Source: HRBIN24 sp035574155
Lineage (GTDB): Bacteria > Chloroflexota > Dehalococcoidia > SM23-28-2 > HRBIN24
Length of the DNA stretch: 64,000 bases
Direction: 5' to 3'
NCBI GenBank assembly: GCA_035574155.1
Contig: DATLZD010000045.1
Coordinates: forward strand, 1 to 64,000
Below, in pieces: positions 27,014-34,020 of this stretch (positions within the stretch are counted from its first letter, which is position 1; the number at the start of each line of letters is the position of its first letter). The notes beneath the pieces are model-generated. The model saw nothing but the letters and a program-made list of their open reading frames with translations. It was not told where the DNA came from and did not search any database. Both the position numbers and the translations under genes were made by a program.

Positions 27014-27019
27014 TATACT
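27014..27019 (+). promoter_or_regulatory. candidate -10 element upstream of hflX
   Basis: TATACT matches the -10 consensus in five of six positions, but the -35 region 17 bases upstream is poor. If it is real, transcription begins near 27026, downstream of the TTG at 27022, which would rule that TTG out as the hflX start. Confidence 0.3.
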
Positions 27020-27021
27020 GG

Positions 27022-28287
27022 TTGGGGGAGGACCAGGACCGAAGAGGGAGGGAAGATAGCATAGGCCGCAGGCTGCACGAGACCATAAGCCCGCCCGAGC
27101 GTGCCCTGCTGGTGGCGGCCGAGGCCAAGAACGGCGGCCGCCGCGACAGTTGGGACGCGGCCAGTTCCCTCGAGGAGCTGGCCCTTCTGGCCAGCACTGC
27201 CGGCGCCCAGGTGGTAGGCAGGGTCGTCCAGAGGCTGGAGCGGCCCGACCCGGCCTATTACGTAGGCCGCGGCAAGCTGCAGGAGATAGTCTCCCTGCGC
27301 ACCACCCTTGGCTATGACCTGGTCATATTCGACGACGAGCTGTCGCCCGTGCAGCAGCGCAACCTGGAGCGCGCCCTGCAGGTAAAGGTCCTGGACCGGA
27401 CGGCCCTCATCCTGGACATATTCGCCCAGCATGCCCGCACCCGCGAGGGCCGGCTGCAGGTGGAGCTGGCCCAGCACGAATACCTGCTGCCCCGCCTGCG
27501 GGGACAGTGGTCCCACCTGGAGCGCCTCGGCGGAGGCATCGGGACCCGTGGGCCGGGCGAGACGCAGCTGGAGACGGACCGCCGGCTCATCAAGCGCCGC
27601 ATCCAGCACCTGCGGCGCGAGCTGGAAGAGGTGCGTCAGCACCGGGCCCTGCACCGGCGTCGTCGGGCCAGGGAGGGCCTGCCGCTGGTGTCGCTGGTGG
27701 GCTACACCAACGCCGGCAAGAGCACCCTCATGCGGGCCCTATCAGGGGCCGACGTGCTGGTGGCCGACCAGCTCTTTGCCACCCTGGACCCCCTCACCCG
27801 CAGGGTGCGGCTCCCCAGCGGCGGCTTCTTCCTCCTGACGGACACGGTGGGGTTCATAAACAAGCTGCCGCCCCAGCTGGTGGCGGCCTTCCGCGCCACC
27901 TTGGAGGAGCTGGACGAGGCCGACCTCCTGCTGCACGTCATCGACATAACGCACCCCAGGGCAGCCGAGCAGGCCGATGCGGTGGAGAAGACCCTCGCCG
28001 AGCTGGGGCTTCAGGCCAAGGCGCGCATCGCCGTGCTCAATAAGGTGGACCGCCTGCAGCGCAAGGACGGCCGACCCATCGCTGGGCTGGAGGAGGTCAC
28101 CGACCTCCTCCCGCACCTCCGCTCCTGGCAGCCGCGGGCGGTCCTGGTCTCTGCCCTGCGGGGCTGGGGCCTGGACGAACTGTTACAGCAGATAGAGGCG
28201 GCCCTGGCCCAGGAGCGCAGGGCCGCCCTCGATGGCAACCGCGGGACCGCCGCCATGACGCCGGCCCGCGGACGGGCCAGCCGCTAG
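27022..28287 (+). CDS. hflX: GTPase HflX
   Basis: HflX is a ribosome-associated GTPase that splits stalled or heat-damaged 70S ribosomes. The N-terminal HflX domain runs to about residue 195, with GRGKLQEIVSL, FDDELSPVQQRNLERAL, and the diagnostic GTRGPGETQLETDRRLI. The G domain has GYTNAGKSTLMRAL, DTVGFINKLP and LNKVD. The frame opens at TTG 27022, but that codon has no Shine-Dalgarno; ATA at 27061, with GGGAGGG eight bases upstream, is a possible non-canonical start. Homology begins near ISPPERALLV. The stop shares a CTAG with the convergent flavodoxin-like gene. Confidence 0.94.
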   Translation: MGEDQDRRGREDSIGRRLHETISPPERALLVAAEAKNGGRRDSWDAASSLEELALLASTAGAQVVGRVVQRLERPDPAYYVGRGKLQEIVSLRTTLGYDLVIFDDELSPVQQRNLERALQVKVLDRTALILDIFAQHARTREGRLQVELAQHEYLLPRLRGQWSHLERLGGGIGTRGPGETQLETDRRLIKRRIQHLRRELEEVRQHRALHRRRRAREGLPLVSLVGYTNAGKSTLMRALSGADVLVADQLFATLDPLTRRVRLPSGGFFLLTDTVGFINKLPPQLVAAFRATLEELDEADLLLHVIDITHPRAAEQADAVEKTLAELGLQAKARIAVLNKVDRLQRKDGRPIAGLEEVTDLLPHLRSWQPRAVLVSALRGWGLDELLQQIEAALAQERRAALDGNRGTAAMTPARGRASR

Positions 28288-28802
28288 GGCAGTGGCCCGT
28301 CGCCCCACAGGCGCAGCGTGAGCTCAGCCACCCTCCGCCCCAGGGCGCGGGCCTGCTCCCGATCGACGTCGCTGACCTGGCCGTGGGCGGTGGCCCCGTA
28401 ATAGGAGCCGGAAAGGCGCATCCGCTCCGACCAGGGCAGGCCCACCACTACCATGCCGTGGGCGAAGAGCAGGTGCAGGAGCTGCAGCAGGGTGGCCTCG
28501 ATGCCGCCGGAGCGGGAGTAGCCGGCGGTGAAGGCGGCCCCCACCCTCCCGGCCAGCTCACCTGTCTCCCACAGGTCGCCCGAGTGGTCGAACCACTCCT
28601 TGAGCTTGCCGGTTATGCCGCTCCAGTTGGGGGAGCCGAGGACCAGCCCGTGGCATCCCTTCAGCTCATCGATGCTGGCCTCGTCCAGGCGACGATAGAC
28701 CAGGCGCACGCCTTCCACGGAGCGCACGCCCTCGGCCACGGCCTCCGCCAACTGCTCCACCAGCCCCCCGCGCGAGTCGAAGAGCACCAAGACGGTAACC
28801 AT
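28284..28802 (-). CDS. flavodoxin-like / WrbA-type NAD(P)H oxidoreductase
   Basis: This 172-residue protein has the flavodoxin fold: VTVLVLFDSRGGLVEQLAEAVAEGV is the FMN phosphate-binding loop region, and GLVLGSPNWSGITGKLKEWFD and AAFTAGYSRSGGIEATLLQLL are the family's flavin-ring-binding segments. These match WrbA-like NAD(P)H:quinone oxidoreductases and FMN reductases. It converges on hflX and lies 30 bases downstream of the Cys-rich protein gene, probably in one transcript. Confidence 0.85.
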   Translation of the reverse strand: MVTVLVLFDSRGGLVEQLAEAVAEGVRSVEGVRLVYRRLDEASIDELKGCHGLVLGSPNWSGITGKLKEWFDHSGDLWETGELAGRVGAAFTAGYSRSGGIEATLLQLLHLLFAHGMVVVGLPWSERMRLSGSYYGATAHGQVSDVDREQARALGRRVAELTLRLWGDGPLP

Positions 28803-28832
28803 GGGGGACCCACAGCGGGGCAGGGGTAGCGC

Positions 28833-29378
28833 TCAGTCGCCGAGGAGGGTCGTGTAGCCCAGGGCTACAACCTCTTCCACGTATTCGGAGCGCCAGCCGG
28901 GGTTGGGTATGCGATAGCCGTGCTGACGGAACCAGCGGTGGAGCTTGAGGTATTGCTCCTCCAGATAGCGGCGCCAGGCGTCCTCCTCGCGGAAGAGGTC
29001 CGGGTCCACGTCCTCCAGGCGCTTGTCCATCTCCTCGGGGTCTATGTCCAGGTCCTCGCGCCAGTACTCGCTCAGGTAGTCCAGGGACTCCTCCAACTGG
29101 CGGCGGCACTCCTCCAACAGGGCCACCATCATGCCGTACTGGTCTACCTTGCGGCCCCGCAGGCGGACGGCGCGGGCGCACTCCTCGCACAGGGTGACCA
29201 GCTTACGGGCGTCGCAGTACTCCTCCTTGTTGCACCCCTCGCACAGGGGCGCCCAGTGGGCAGCCTCTGGGGCGCGCATGTAGCCGATGTAGACCTCATC
29301 GGTGAGCGCCCCGCAGCGGGGACAGGACAGCTTATTGGCCAGGATCTCGTTGATGGTCCGCTGCCAGTCTATCTGCAT
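28833..29378 (-). CDS. Cys-rich zinc-ribbon-like protein, function unknown
   Basis: I do not recognise this 181-residue protein. The N-terminal third has seven cysteines as CPRC (19, 22), CEGC (46, 49), C55 and CEEC (64, 67), which should bind one or two metal ions. The rest is strongly acidic and predicted helical, with a coiled-coil-like stretch LLEECRRQLEESLDYLSEYW, then a Trp/Tyr/Arg-rich part. It lacks a signal peptide and is probably cytosolic. A well-formed promoter lies upstream. It is the first gene before the flavodoxin-like gene, so a redox or metal-related role is possible but unproven. Confidence 0.7.
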   Translation of the reverse strand: MQIDWQRTINEILANKLSCPRCGALTDEVYIGYMRAPEAAHWAPLCEGCNKEEYCDARKLVTLCEECARAVRLRGRKVDQYGMMVALLEECRRQLEESLDYLSEYWREDLDIDPEEMDKRLEDVDPDLFREEDAWRRYLEEQYLKLHRWFRQHGYRIPNPGWRSEYVEEVVALGYTTLLGD

Positions 29379-29411
29379 GACGGCATGCCCGCGGAGGCCT
29401 CCGCACCTCTT

Positions 29412-29439
29412 ATCATAGGCAGCCCCCGTCCCCTGTCAA
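29412..29439 (-). promoter_or_regulatory. promoter of the zinc-ribbon protein gene
   Basis: On the minus strand a perfect TTGACA (29439-29434) and TATGAT (29417-29412) are 16 bases apart. The predicted start is near 29405, leaving a leader of about 27 bases before the ATG at 29378. Confidence 0.7.
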
Positions 29440-29462
29440 CCGCCGGGACCCGTCCCCTGCGC

Positions 29463-29480
29463 CCCCCGCAGGAGCGGGGG
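29463..29480 (-). terminator. G/C hairpin after the amidase gene
   Basis: CCCCCGC and GCGGGGG pair around an AGGA loop, about 70 bases past the amidase stop. No U-run follows, so this is a candidate terminator only. Confidence 0.35.
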
Positions 29481-29546
29481 AGGTCCCCCGGGTCGCCCCC
29501 TGAGCGCCCGGGCTTACTCCCCATCGACCCCCCGACGACTCAGCCT

Positions 29547-30968
29547 CTAGGACGACGGCAGCTCTCGGGGCCAGTGGCTCGCCCAGGGACGTGCCTGCTC
29601 GAAGGCATAGGCGGCCCGCAGCACCAGGTCCTCCCGCAGGCGCGGCCCCACGATCTGCAGCCCCACCGGCAGCCCGGCGTCGCTGAAGCCGGCCCGCACC
29701 GTGGCCGCCGGGTGGCCCGACAGGTTGAAGGGATACGTGAAGGCGACATAAGATATGGGGTTCTCGATGGGGCGGCCGGCGATCTCCATGCTCAGGCGCC
29801 CATGGGCGTCCACCGCTTCGGTGGCAGTAGTGGGGGTCAGCAGGAGGTCGTAGCGCTCGAACAGGTGCCAAAGGCGGTTGACCAGGTCGGCCCGGACCGC
29901 CTGGGCGCGATAGTACTGGTCCTGTGTCACCTGACGCCCCCGCTCGGCCAGGGCCAAGAAGCCGCGCCCGAACTGGTCGCGGTGGGCCTCCACCTTGTCA
30001 GCGATGCGCATCCACAAGGCCCCACCCTCGACGATCCCCCACGCCCAGGCCGGGTCCGGGAACACGTCCTCCACCTCCTCCACCTCGTGTCCCAGGTCCT
30101 GGAAGACACGGGCGGCCGACTCCGCCACCCTCAGGACGTCGGGCTGCACTAGGGCATAGCCCAGGGTAGGGCTCCAGGCCACACGCAAGCGCGACAAGGG
30201 TTCTCGCAGTCGCTCGACATAAGAATAGCCTGGGTGAGGTAGGGAATAGGGGTCCGATGGATGGTCGCCCACCACGGCGTCGAGGTAGAGGGCGGCGTCC
30301 ATGACGGTCCGGGTGATGGGGCCGTAGCAGGCCAGCCCGCTCCAGGGCACCACCTCAAAGGGCCCCATGGGCACGCGCCCGAACTGGGGCTTTATGCCGA
30401 AACAGCCGGTGTAGGCAGCGGGGATACGGATGGAGCCGCCGGCGTCGGAGGCGGTGGCCAGGGGCACCATCCCGGCGGCGATGGCCGCAGCCGAGCCGCC
30501 GCTGGAGCCACCGGGCGTCCGCTCCAGGTGCCAGGGGTTCAGGGTCGCGCCCGTCAGCAGGTTGCGGCAGAAGAAGGTGTACCCGAACTCTGGGGTGGAG
30601 GTCTTGCCCACCACGATGGCCCCCGCCCGCTTCAGCCGCTCCACCTGCACCGAGTCCCGCCGCGCCACGTTGTCGCGGAAGGGGAGGGAGCCATAAGTGG
30701 TGGGCAGGCCGGCCACGTCCTCCAGGTCCTTGACCCCTAGGGGCAAACCAGCCAAGGGGCCCACTTCCTCGCCGCGGGCGATGAGGTCGGCCATCTGACG
30801 GGCCTCGGCCAGGGCCTCGTCTGCCCGCAGGGTGATAAAGGCCCTTATCACCGGGTCGAGGCGGCGGATTCGGTCCAAGGTGGCCTCCATCAGCTCCACC
30901 GGCGACAGCTGACGGCTGCGCACCAGCTCGGCTAACTCGTGGGCCGGCCGGAAGACCAGGTCGTCCAT
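29547..30968 (-). CDS. amidase (amidase-signature family)
   Basis: This 473-residue protein has the Ser-cisSer-Lys triad: Lys in PLGVKDLEDVAG, the glycine/serine loop PGGSSGGSAAAIAAG, and the nucleophile region SDAGGSIRIPAAYTG. The first residues (MDDLVFRPAHELAELVRSRQLSPVELMEATLDRI) are typical. ATG 30968 is preceded by GGGAGG and is preferred to ATG 30986 and upstream starts. It could hydrolyse amides such as indoleacetamide or act like GatA, but no gatB or gatC is adjacent, so the tRNA role is unlikely. It follows the PTPS-like gene by 31 bases. Confidence 0.9.
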   Translation of the reverse strand: MDDLVFRPAHELAELVRSRQLSPVELMEATLDRIRRLDPVIRAFITLRADEALAEARQMADLIARGEEVGPLAGLPLGVKDLEDVAGLPTTYGSLPFRDNVARRDSVQVERLKRAGAIVVGKTSTPEFGYTFFCRNLLTGATLNPWHLERTPGGSSGGSAAAIAAGMVPLATASDAGGSIRIPAAYTGCFGIKPQFGRVPMGPFEVVPWSGLACYGPITRTVMDAALYLDAVVGDHPSDPYSLPHPGYSYVERLREPLSRLRVAWSPTLGYALVQPDVLRVAESAARVFQDLGHEVEEVEDVFPDPAWAWGIVEGGALWMRIADKVEAHRDQFGRGFLALAERGRQVTQDQYYRAQAVRADLVNRLWHLFERYDLLLTPTTATEAVDAHGRLSMEIAGRPIENPISYVAFTYPFNLSGHPAATVRAGFSDAGLPVGLQIVGPRLREDLVLRAAYAFEQARPWASHWPRELPSS

Positions 30969-30999
30969 GTCGCCCTCCCTTGACATAACTGTTTCGGCC

Positions 31000-31518
31000 C
31001 TAGTCCGTGCACACGGACGCCTCATACGCGGCCGACTGTCCCGGGGCCTCCTCCACCTCTACCCGTAGGGACCGTAGGTGCAGATGGCCACGGGCCAGTA
31101 GCTCCCGCACAACCTCTTCGGCCAGGTACCGGGCCAGGCACTCAGCGGTGGAGTTCTCCACGGGCAAAGGGACCACATCCTGCCTCGGGAACCTGTAGCA
31201 ACGCTCGCCGAACCTCACCTCCCACCCGTCTTCAGTATCGGCCACCGCCAGATGGGGGTTGCGGGTCGGCAGGATGAAGCGGTGGTCAAGTCGCCGGCAC
31301 AGGCCCGCCGCCACGGCCCTCAGCTCCCCGAAATCGATCACCCAGGAGTCAGGCGTCAGGCCCCCTTCCACCTCCACAGCCACGGCGTAGTTGTGGCCGT
31401 GGAGCGGCTCGGCCTCGCCGCCGAAGGTGGCGAAGTGCGCGGCTGCGAAGCGCAGCGCATCGCCCGAAACCCTGACCCTGTAGGAGGCCTGGTTCGCACT
31501 ATGTCCGTTATGTTGCAT
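31000..31518 (-). CDS. 6-pyruvoyl-tetrahydropterin synthase / QueD family protein lacking the usual catalytic Cys
   Basis: From ATG 31518 this is a 172-residue protein of the PTPS/QueD fold, which acts on dihydroneopterin triphosphate in pterin or queuosine pathways. Zinc-binding histidines are in RFAAAHF and PLHGHNYAVAVEV, and a C-terminal LDHRFILP and ENSTAECLARYLA follow. The usual catalytic Cys (normally GxCExLHGH) is replaced: here the segment reads GGEAEPLHGH, with Ala at that position and Glu next to it. It may therefore be a PTPS-III-like or otherwise altered enzyme. No queC, queE or folE lies nearby; an amidase follows. Confidence 0.85.
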   Translation of the reverse strand: MQHNGHSANQASYRVRVSGDALRFAAAHFATFGGEAEPLHGHNYAVAVEVEGGLTPDSWVIDFGELRAVAAGLCRRLDHRFILPTRNPHLAVADTEDGWEVRFGERCYRFPRQDVVPLPVENSTAECLARYLAEEVVRELLARGHLHLRSLRVEVEEAPGQSAAYEASVCTD

Positions 31519-31536
31519 ACCAGCACCACCCCCTGC

Positions 31537-31542
31537 AGTATA
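31537..31542 (-). promoter_or_regulatory. candidate -10 element of the PTPS-like gene
   Basis: TATACT (minus strand) lies 18 bases upstream of the ATG at 31518; the -35 region is weak (CCGACG-like at a 17-base spacing). It fits the otherwise promoter-less gap between two divergent genes. Confidence 0.35.
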
Positions 31543-31629
31543 GCAGCCCCGCTCACGCCCGTCGGCCCCAGCTCCACCCTTGGGCCCAGCCTTAGCCACT
31601 AGGCCAACTAACGCCCTAGCCACTGTAGC

Positions 31630-31658
31630 TTGTCTAGGAGATGGCAAACTCTTACAAT
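31630..31658 (+). promoter_or_regulatory. promoter of the tandem lipoprotein genes
   Basis: TTGTCT (31630-31635) and TACAAT (31653-31658) are 17 bases apart in a locally AT-rich stretch. The predicted start near 31665 gives a leader of about 50 bases, with GGAGGTG just before the first lipoprotein GTG. Confidence 0.65.
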
Positions 31659-31716
31659 TTCATCATTTACCTTGCTAGCTCCGGCTGAGTGAGGGCAACA
31701 GCCCCCGATAGGAGGT

Positions 31717-32445
31717 GTGAACGTGGGGAAGAGAGCAACGGCCACCTTGGCAGTAGCGGCCTGCGCCCTGCTGTTTGCGGCGTGTGGCGGAGGGGGAGGG
31801 CAGGAGGAGCGGGCCGCCGCTGGCACCACCCCAGAGGCCGGCCAGACGCCGGCGGCGGGCCAGACCCCCGCCGCCACACCCCGCACCGGCCAGACGGCCA
31901 CGGCGGCGGCCGGGCGCGACAACCTGCCGCCCGCCCTGCGCCAGGCGGCGGAGCGGTGGCAGCAGGGCAGCTTCAAGATCACCTACGCCCTGACCGCTTT
32001 CGGCTCTCGAGACTCAATGCAGGTGGTGCTCTACACGCAGCCAGGGAAGCAGCGCATGGACGTGGCGGGGATCACCTTCATACTGCGTCAGGGCCAGCCC
32101 GGCCTGATGTGCATGGCGCTGGACCGGACGTGCGAGGAAGTAGACGCCTCCTCGGCATCCCAGGCGCCCTTCGGGATGAGTCCTGAGTCCATATCCTCGG
32201 CCATCAGCGCCTTCGGCGTAGGGGGAGGCAGCCCGCAGCAGTCGGGCCGGACCATCGCCGGCCGCCAGGCCACCTGCTGGTCCCTGGCGACGGGCACACG
32301 CACCGAGCTCTGCTTCGGTGACGACGGGGCGCTGCTGCTCATGGCGGTGGACTTCGGCGGCCAGACCATCCGCATGGAGGCCCAGCGGGTGGAGAGGGCG
32401 TCGGACGCCGACTTCGAGCCTCCCTACCCGGTGACCAGAGGCTAG
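31717..32445 (+). CDS. tandem lipoprotein A (uncharacterised paralogue family)
   Basis: The 242-residue protein begins at GTG 31717 after TAGGAGGTG. A lipoprotein signal runs MNVGKRATATLAVAACALLFAAC, with Cys23 as the lipidated residue, followed by a Gly- and then Pro/Thr/Ala-rich linker of about 45 residues. The folded part has GSFKITYALTAF, MQVVLYTQPGKQRMDV, SGRTIAGRQATCW and MEAQRVERASDADFEPPYPV. Four cysteines (two spaced pairs) are conserved with lipoproteins B and C, probably as disulfides. The strand-rich layout vaguely recalls LolA/LppX-type carriers, but I do not recognise the family. It is cell-surface or membrane-anchored. Confidence 0.75.
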   Translation: MNVGKRATATLAVAACALLFAACGGGGGQEERAAAGTTPEAGQTPAAGQTPAATPRTGQTATAAAGRDNLPPALRQAAERWQQGSFKITYALTAFGSRDSMQVVLYTQPGKQRMDVAGITFILRQGQPGLMCMALDRTCEEVDASSASQAPFGMSPESISSAISAFGVGGGSPQQSGRTIAGRQATCWSLATGTRTELCFGDDGALLLMAVDFGGQTIRMEAQRVERASDADFEPPYPVTRG

Positions 32446-32509
32446 CCCGCCTCCAGGTCCCAGACGAGACTGGTCGGGGTAGGCCGCCGCAGGAGCGAGG
32501 AGGGCAGGC

Positions 32510-33169
32510 ATGGTGTATAGGGACACCGCCCGCCCCCTGACCGTGGCGGCTGCCGCCTGCGTCCTGCTGCTGGCAGTGGCCTGTGGGGGAGGGCAGGGGG
32601 AGCGGGTCGGCGGCCGCGACGACGCCCAGCGCGCCCTGCGGGAGGCTGCCCAGCGCTTGGCCCAGGGCCAGTTCAAGATAACCTACTCGGCCACCATCTC
32701 CGGCGGCGGCCAGCCCAGCCAGGGCGGCCAGATGGTCTTCTACTGGCGCCCGGGCAACTTCCGCCTGGACTTCTCGGCGGGGCCGGCCCAGATATCCCTC
32801 TTCACCAGCCAGGGCCAGGGACAGATAGGGGTCATGTGCGACCACACGTCACGCACCTGCGCCGAGGTCACTGTGGGCCGTGACACCTCCACCCCCTTCG
32901 GGTTCGACCCCAACACCATCTGGCAGGACATACCCGGTCTGCTGGGCAGCGGGCCCCTGCAACGGTCCAGCCGGACCATCGCTGGCCAGCAGGCCACCTG
33001 CTGGACAGGACAGTCGCCCTACCGCGTGGAGGTCTGCCTCCGCAACGATGGCGCCCTGCTGTCCCTGTCCTATGAGGAGGCCGGCCAGACCTTCCGCATG
33101 GAGGCCCAGCGGGTGGAGCGTCCCTCCGACGCCGATTTCCAGCCGCCCTATCCGGTGGCCAGAGGCTAG
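32510..33169 (+). CDS. tandem lipoprotein B (uncharacterised paralogue family)
   Basis: This 219-residue paralogue starts at ATG 32510 after GGAGGGCA. The signal peptide has lipobox LAVAC, with Cys25 lipidated. Its linker is shorter than in A and C. It shares QGQFKITYSATIS, MVFYWRPGNFRLDF, SSRTIAGQQATCW and MEAQRVERPSDADFQPPYPVARG with the neighbours, and keeps the four cysteines (GVMC..TC.EV and ATCW..VEVC). It is the most divergent of the three. The 64-base gap before it resembles the gap before lipoprotein C, indicating duplication of whole units. Confidence 0.75.
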   Translation: MVYRDTARPLTVAAAACVLLLAVACGGGQGERVGGRDDAQRALREAAQRLAQGQFKITYSATISGGGQPSQGGQMVFYWRPGNFRLDFSAGPAQISLFTSQGQGQIGVMCDHTSRTCAEVTVGRDTSTPFGFDPNTIWQDIPGLLGSGPLQRSSRTIAGQQATCWTGQSPYRVEVCLRNDGALLSLSYEEAGQTFRMEAQRVERPSDADFQPPYPVARG

Positions 33170-33230
33170 CGGGCCTCCAGCTCCAGGGGAGGCTGGCCGG
33201 GTGTATCTATTTCCGACAGGAGGTGCGAGG

Positions 33231-33920
33231 ATGAGGAAAAGAGCAGCGGCTACGATGGCAGTGGCGGCTGCTGCCTGCGCACTGTTGCTGGCGGCCTGTG
33301 CCGGAGGGGGAGGGGAGAAGGGGGCTGGGACCATCCCCGAGGCCACCCCCCGCGCCGGCCAGACTCCCGCGGCTGCGGGTCAGGCCGGGCAGGAGGCCCC
33401 GCCGTCCTCCCTGCGCCAGGCGCTGGAGCGGTGGCAGCGGGGCAGCTTCAAGATCACCTACGCCGTGACCATCCCAGGGTTCCAGGACCCCTTCCAGGTG
33501 GTGCTCTACACGCAGCCCGGAAAGGTCCGCATCGACACCGAGGACATGACCGTCATACAGCGGGAGGGGGAGCCTGACCTGGTATGTGACAGGCAGGAAC
33601 GGACGTGTGAGGAGGGGGATGCCGTCTCGGCGCTCTCGACCTCCGTCGCGTTCGACCCCAAGGTCGCGTCCTCGACCGTTGATCTTCTCGCTGCGCCGGG
33701 GAGGACGGCCCAGCAGTCGGGCCGGACCATCGCTGGCCGTCAGGCCACCTGCTGGTCTTCCGGGACGGACACGCGCATCGAGGCCTGCTTCGCTGACGAC
33801 GGGGCGCTACTGCTCCTGGCCGTAGACTACGGTGGCCGGACCCTGGCGTGGGAGGCCCAGCGGGTGGAGAGGGCATCGGACGCCGACTTCCGGCCCCCCT
33901 ACCCGGTGACCAGGAGTTAG
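33231..33920 (+). CDS. tandem lipoprotein C (uncharacterised paralogue family)
   Basis: From ATG 33231, with AGGAGGTGCGAGG upstream, this is 229 residues; an apparent longer frame reaching back to 32880 merely overlaps lipoprotein B. The signal ends in LLLAAC (Cys23) and is followed by a Gly/Ala/Pro-rich linker. RWQRGSFKITYAVTI, FQVVLYTQPGKVRID, SGRTIAGRQATCW and RVERASDADFRPPYPV make it closer to A than to B. The four conserved cysteines are kept. A strong hairpin terminator follows, closing the three-gene unit. Confidence 0.75.
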   Translation: MRKRAAATMAVAAAACALLLAACAGGGGEKGAGTIPEATPRAGQTPAAAGQAGQEAPPSSLRQALERWQRGSFKITYAVTIPGFQDPFQVVLYTQPGKVRIDTEDMTVIQREGEPDLVCDRQERTCEEGDAVSALSTSVAFDPKVASSTVDLLAAPGRTAQQSGRTIAGRQATCWSSGTDTRIEACFADDGALLLLAVDYGGRTLAWEAQRVERASDADFRPPYPVTRS

Positions 33921-33955
33921 TCCAGGAGCAAGACCTAGCGCCCCATATGGCGGGT

Positions 33956-33993
33956 GCCCCTGGCCTCCCGGCGATGGCCGGGGGGCCAGGGGC
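33956..33993 (+). terminator. intrinsic terminator after the lipoprotein genes
   Basis: A long hairpin is formed by GCCCCTGGCC (33956-33965) with GGCCAGGGGC (33984-33993), continued inside by CCCGGC/GCCGGG around a GATG loop. A T-containing stretch (CCTTTGTTGT) follows. It separates the lipoproteins from the protease gene. Confidence 0.75.
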
Positions 33994-34020
33994 GGCCTTT
34001 GTTGTCCCCATAGCTACCCA

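Noticed and set aside
29547..30968. Assignment of the amidase as GatA of the Glu-tRNA amidotransferase
   Set aside because: The amidase-signature motifs fit, but gatB and gatC are not adjacent and it is paired with a PTPS-like gene.
32880..33230. Upstream extension of lipoprotein C overlapping lipoprotein B
   Set aside because: The extension is Arg/Pro/Ser-rich out-of-frame sequence; ATG 33231 has a good ribosome-binding site and starts a proper lipoprotein signal.
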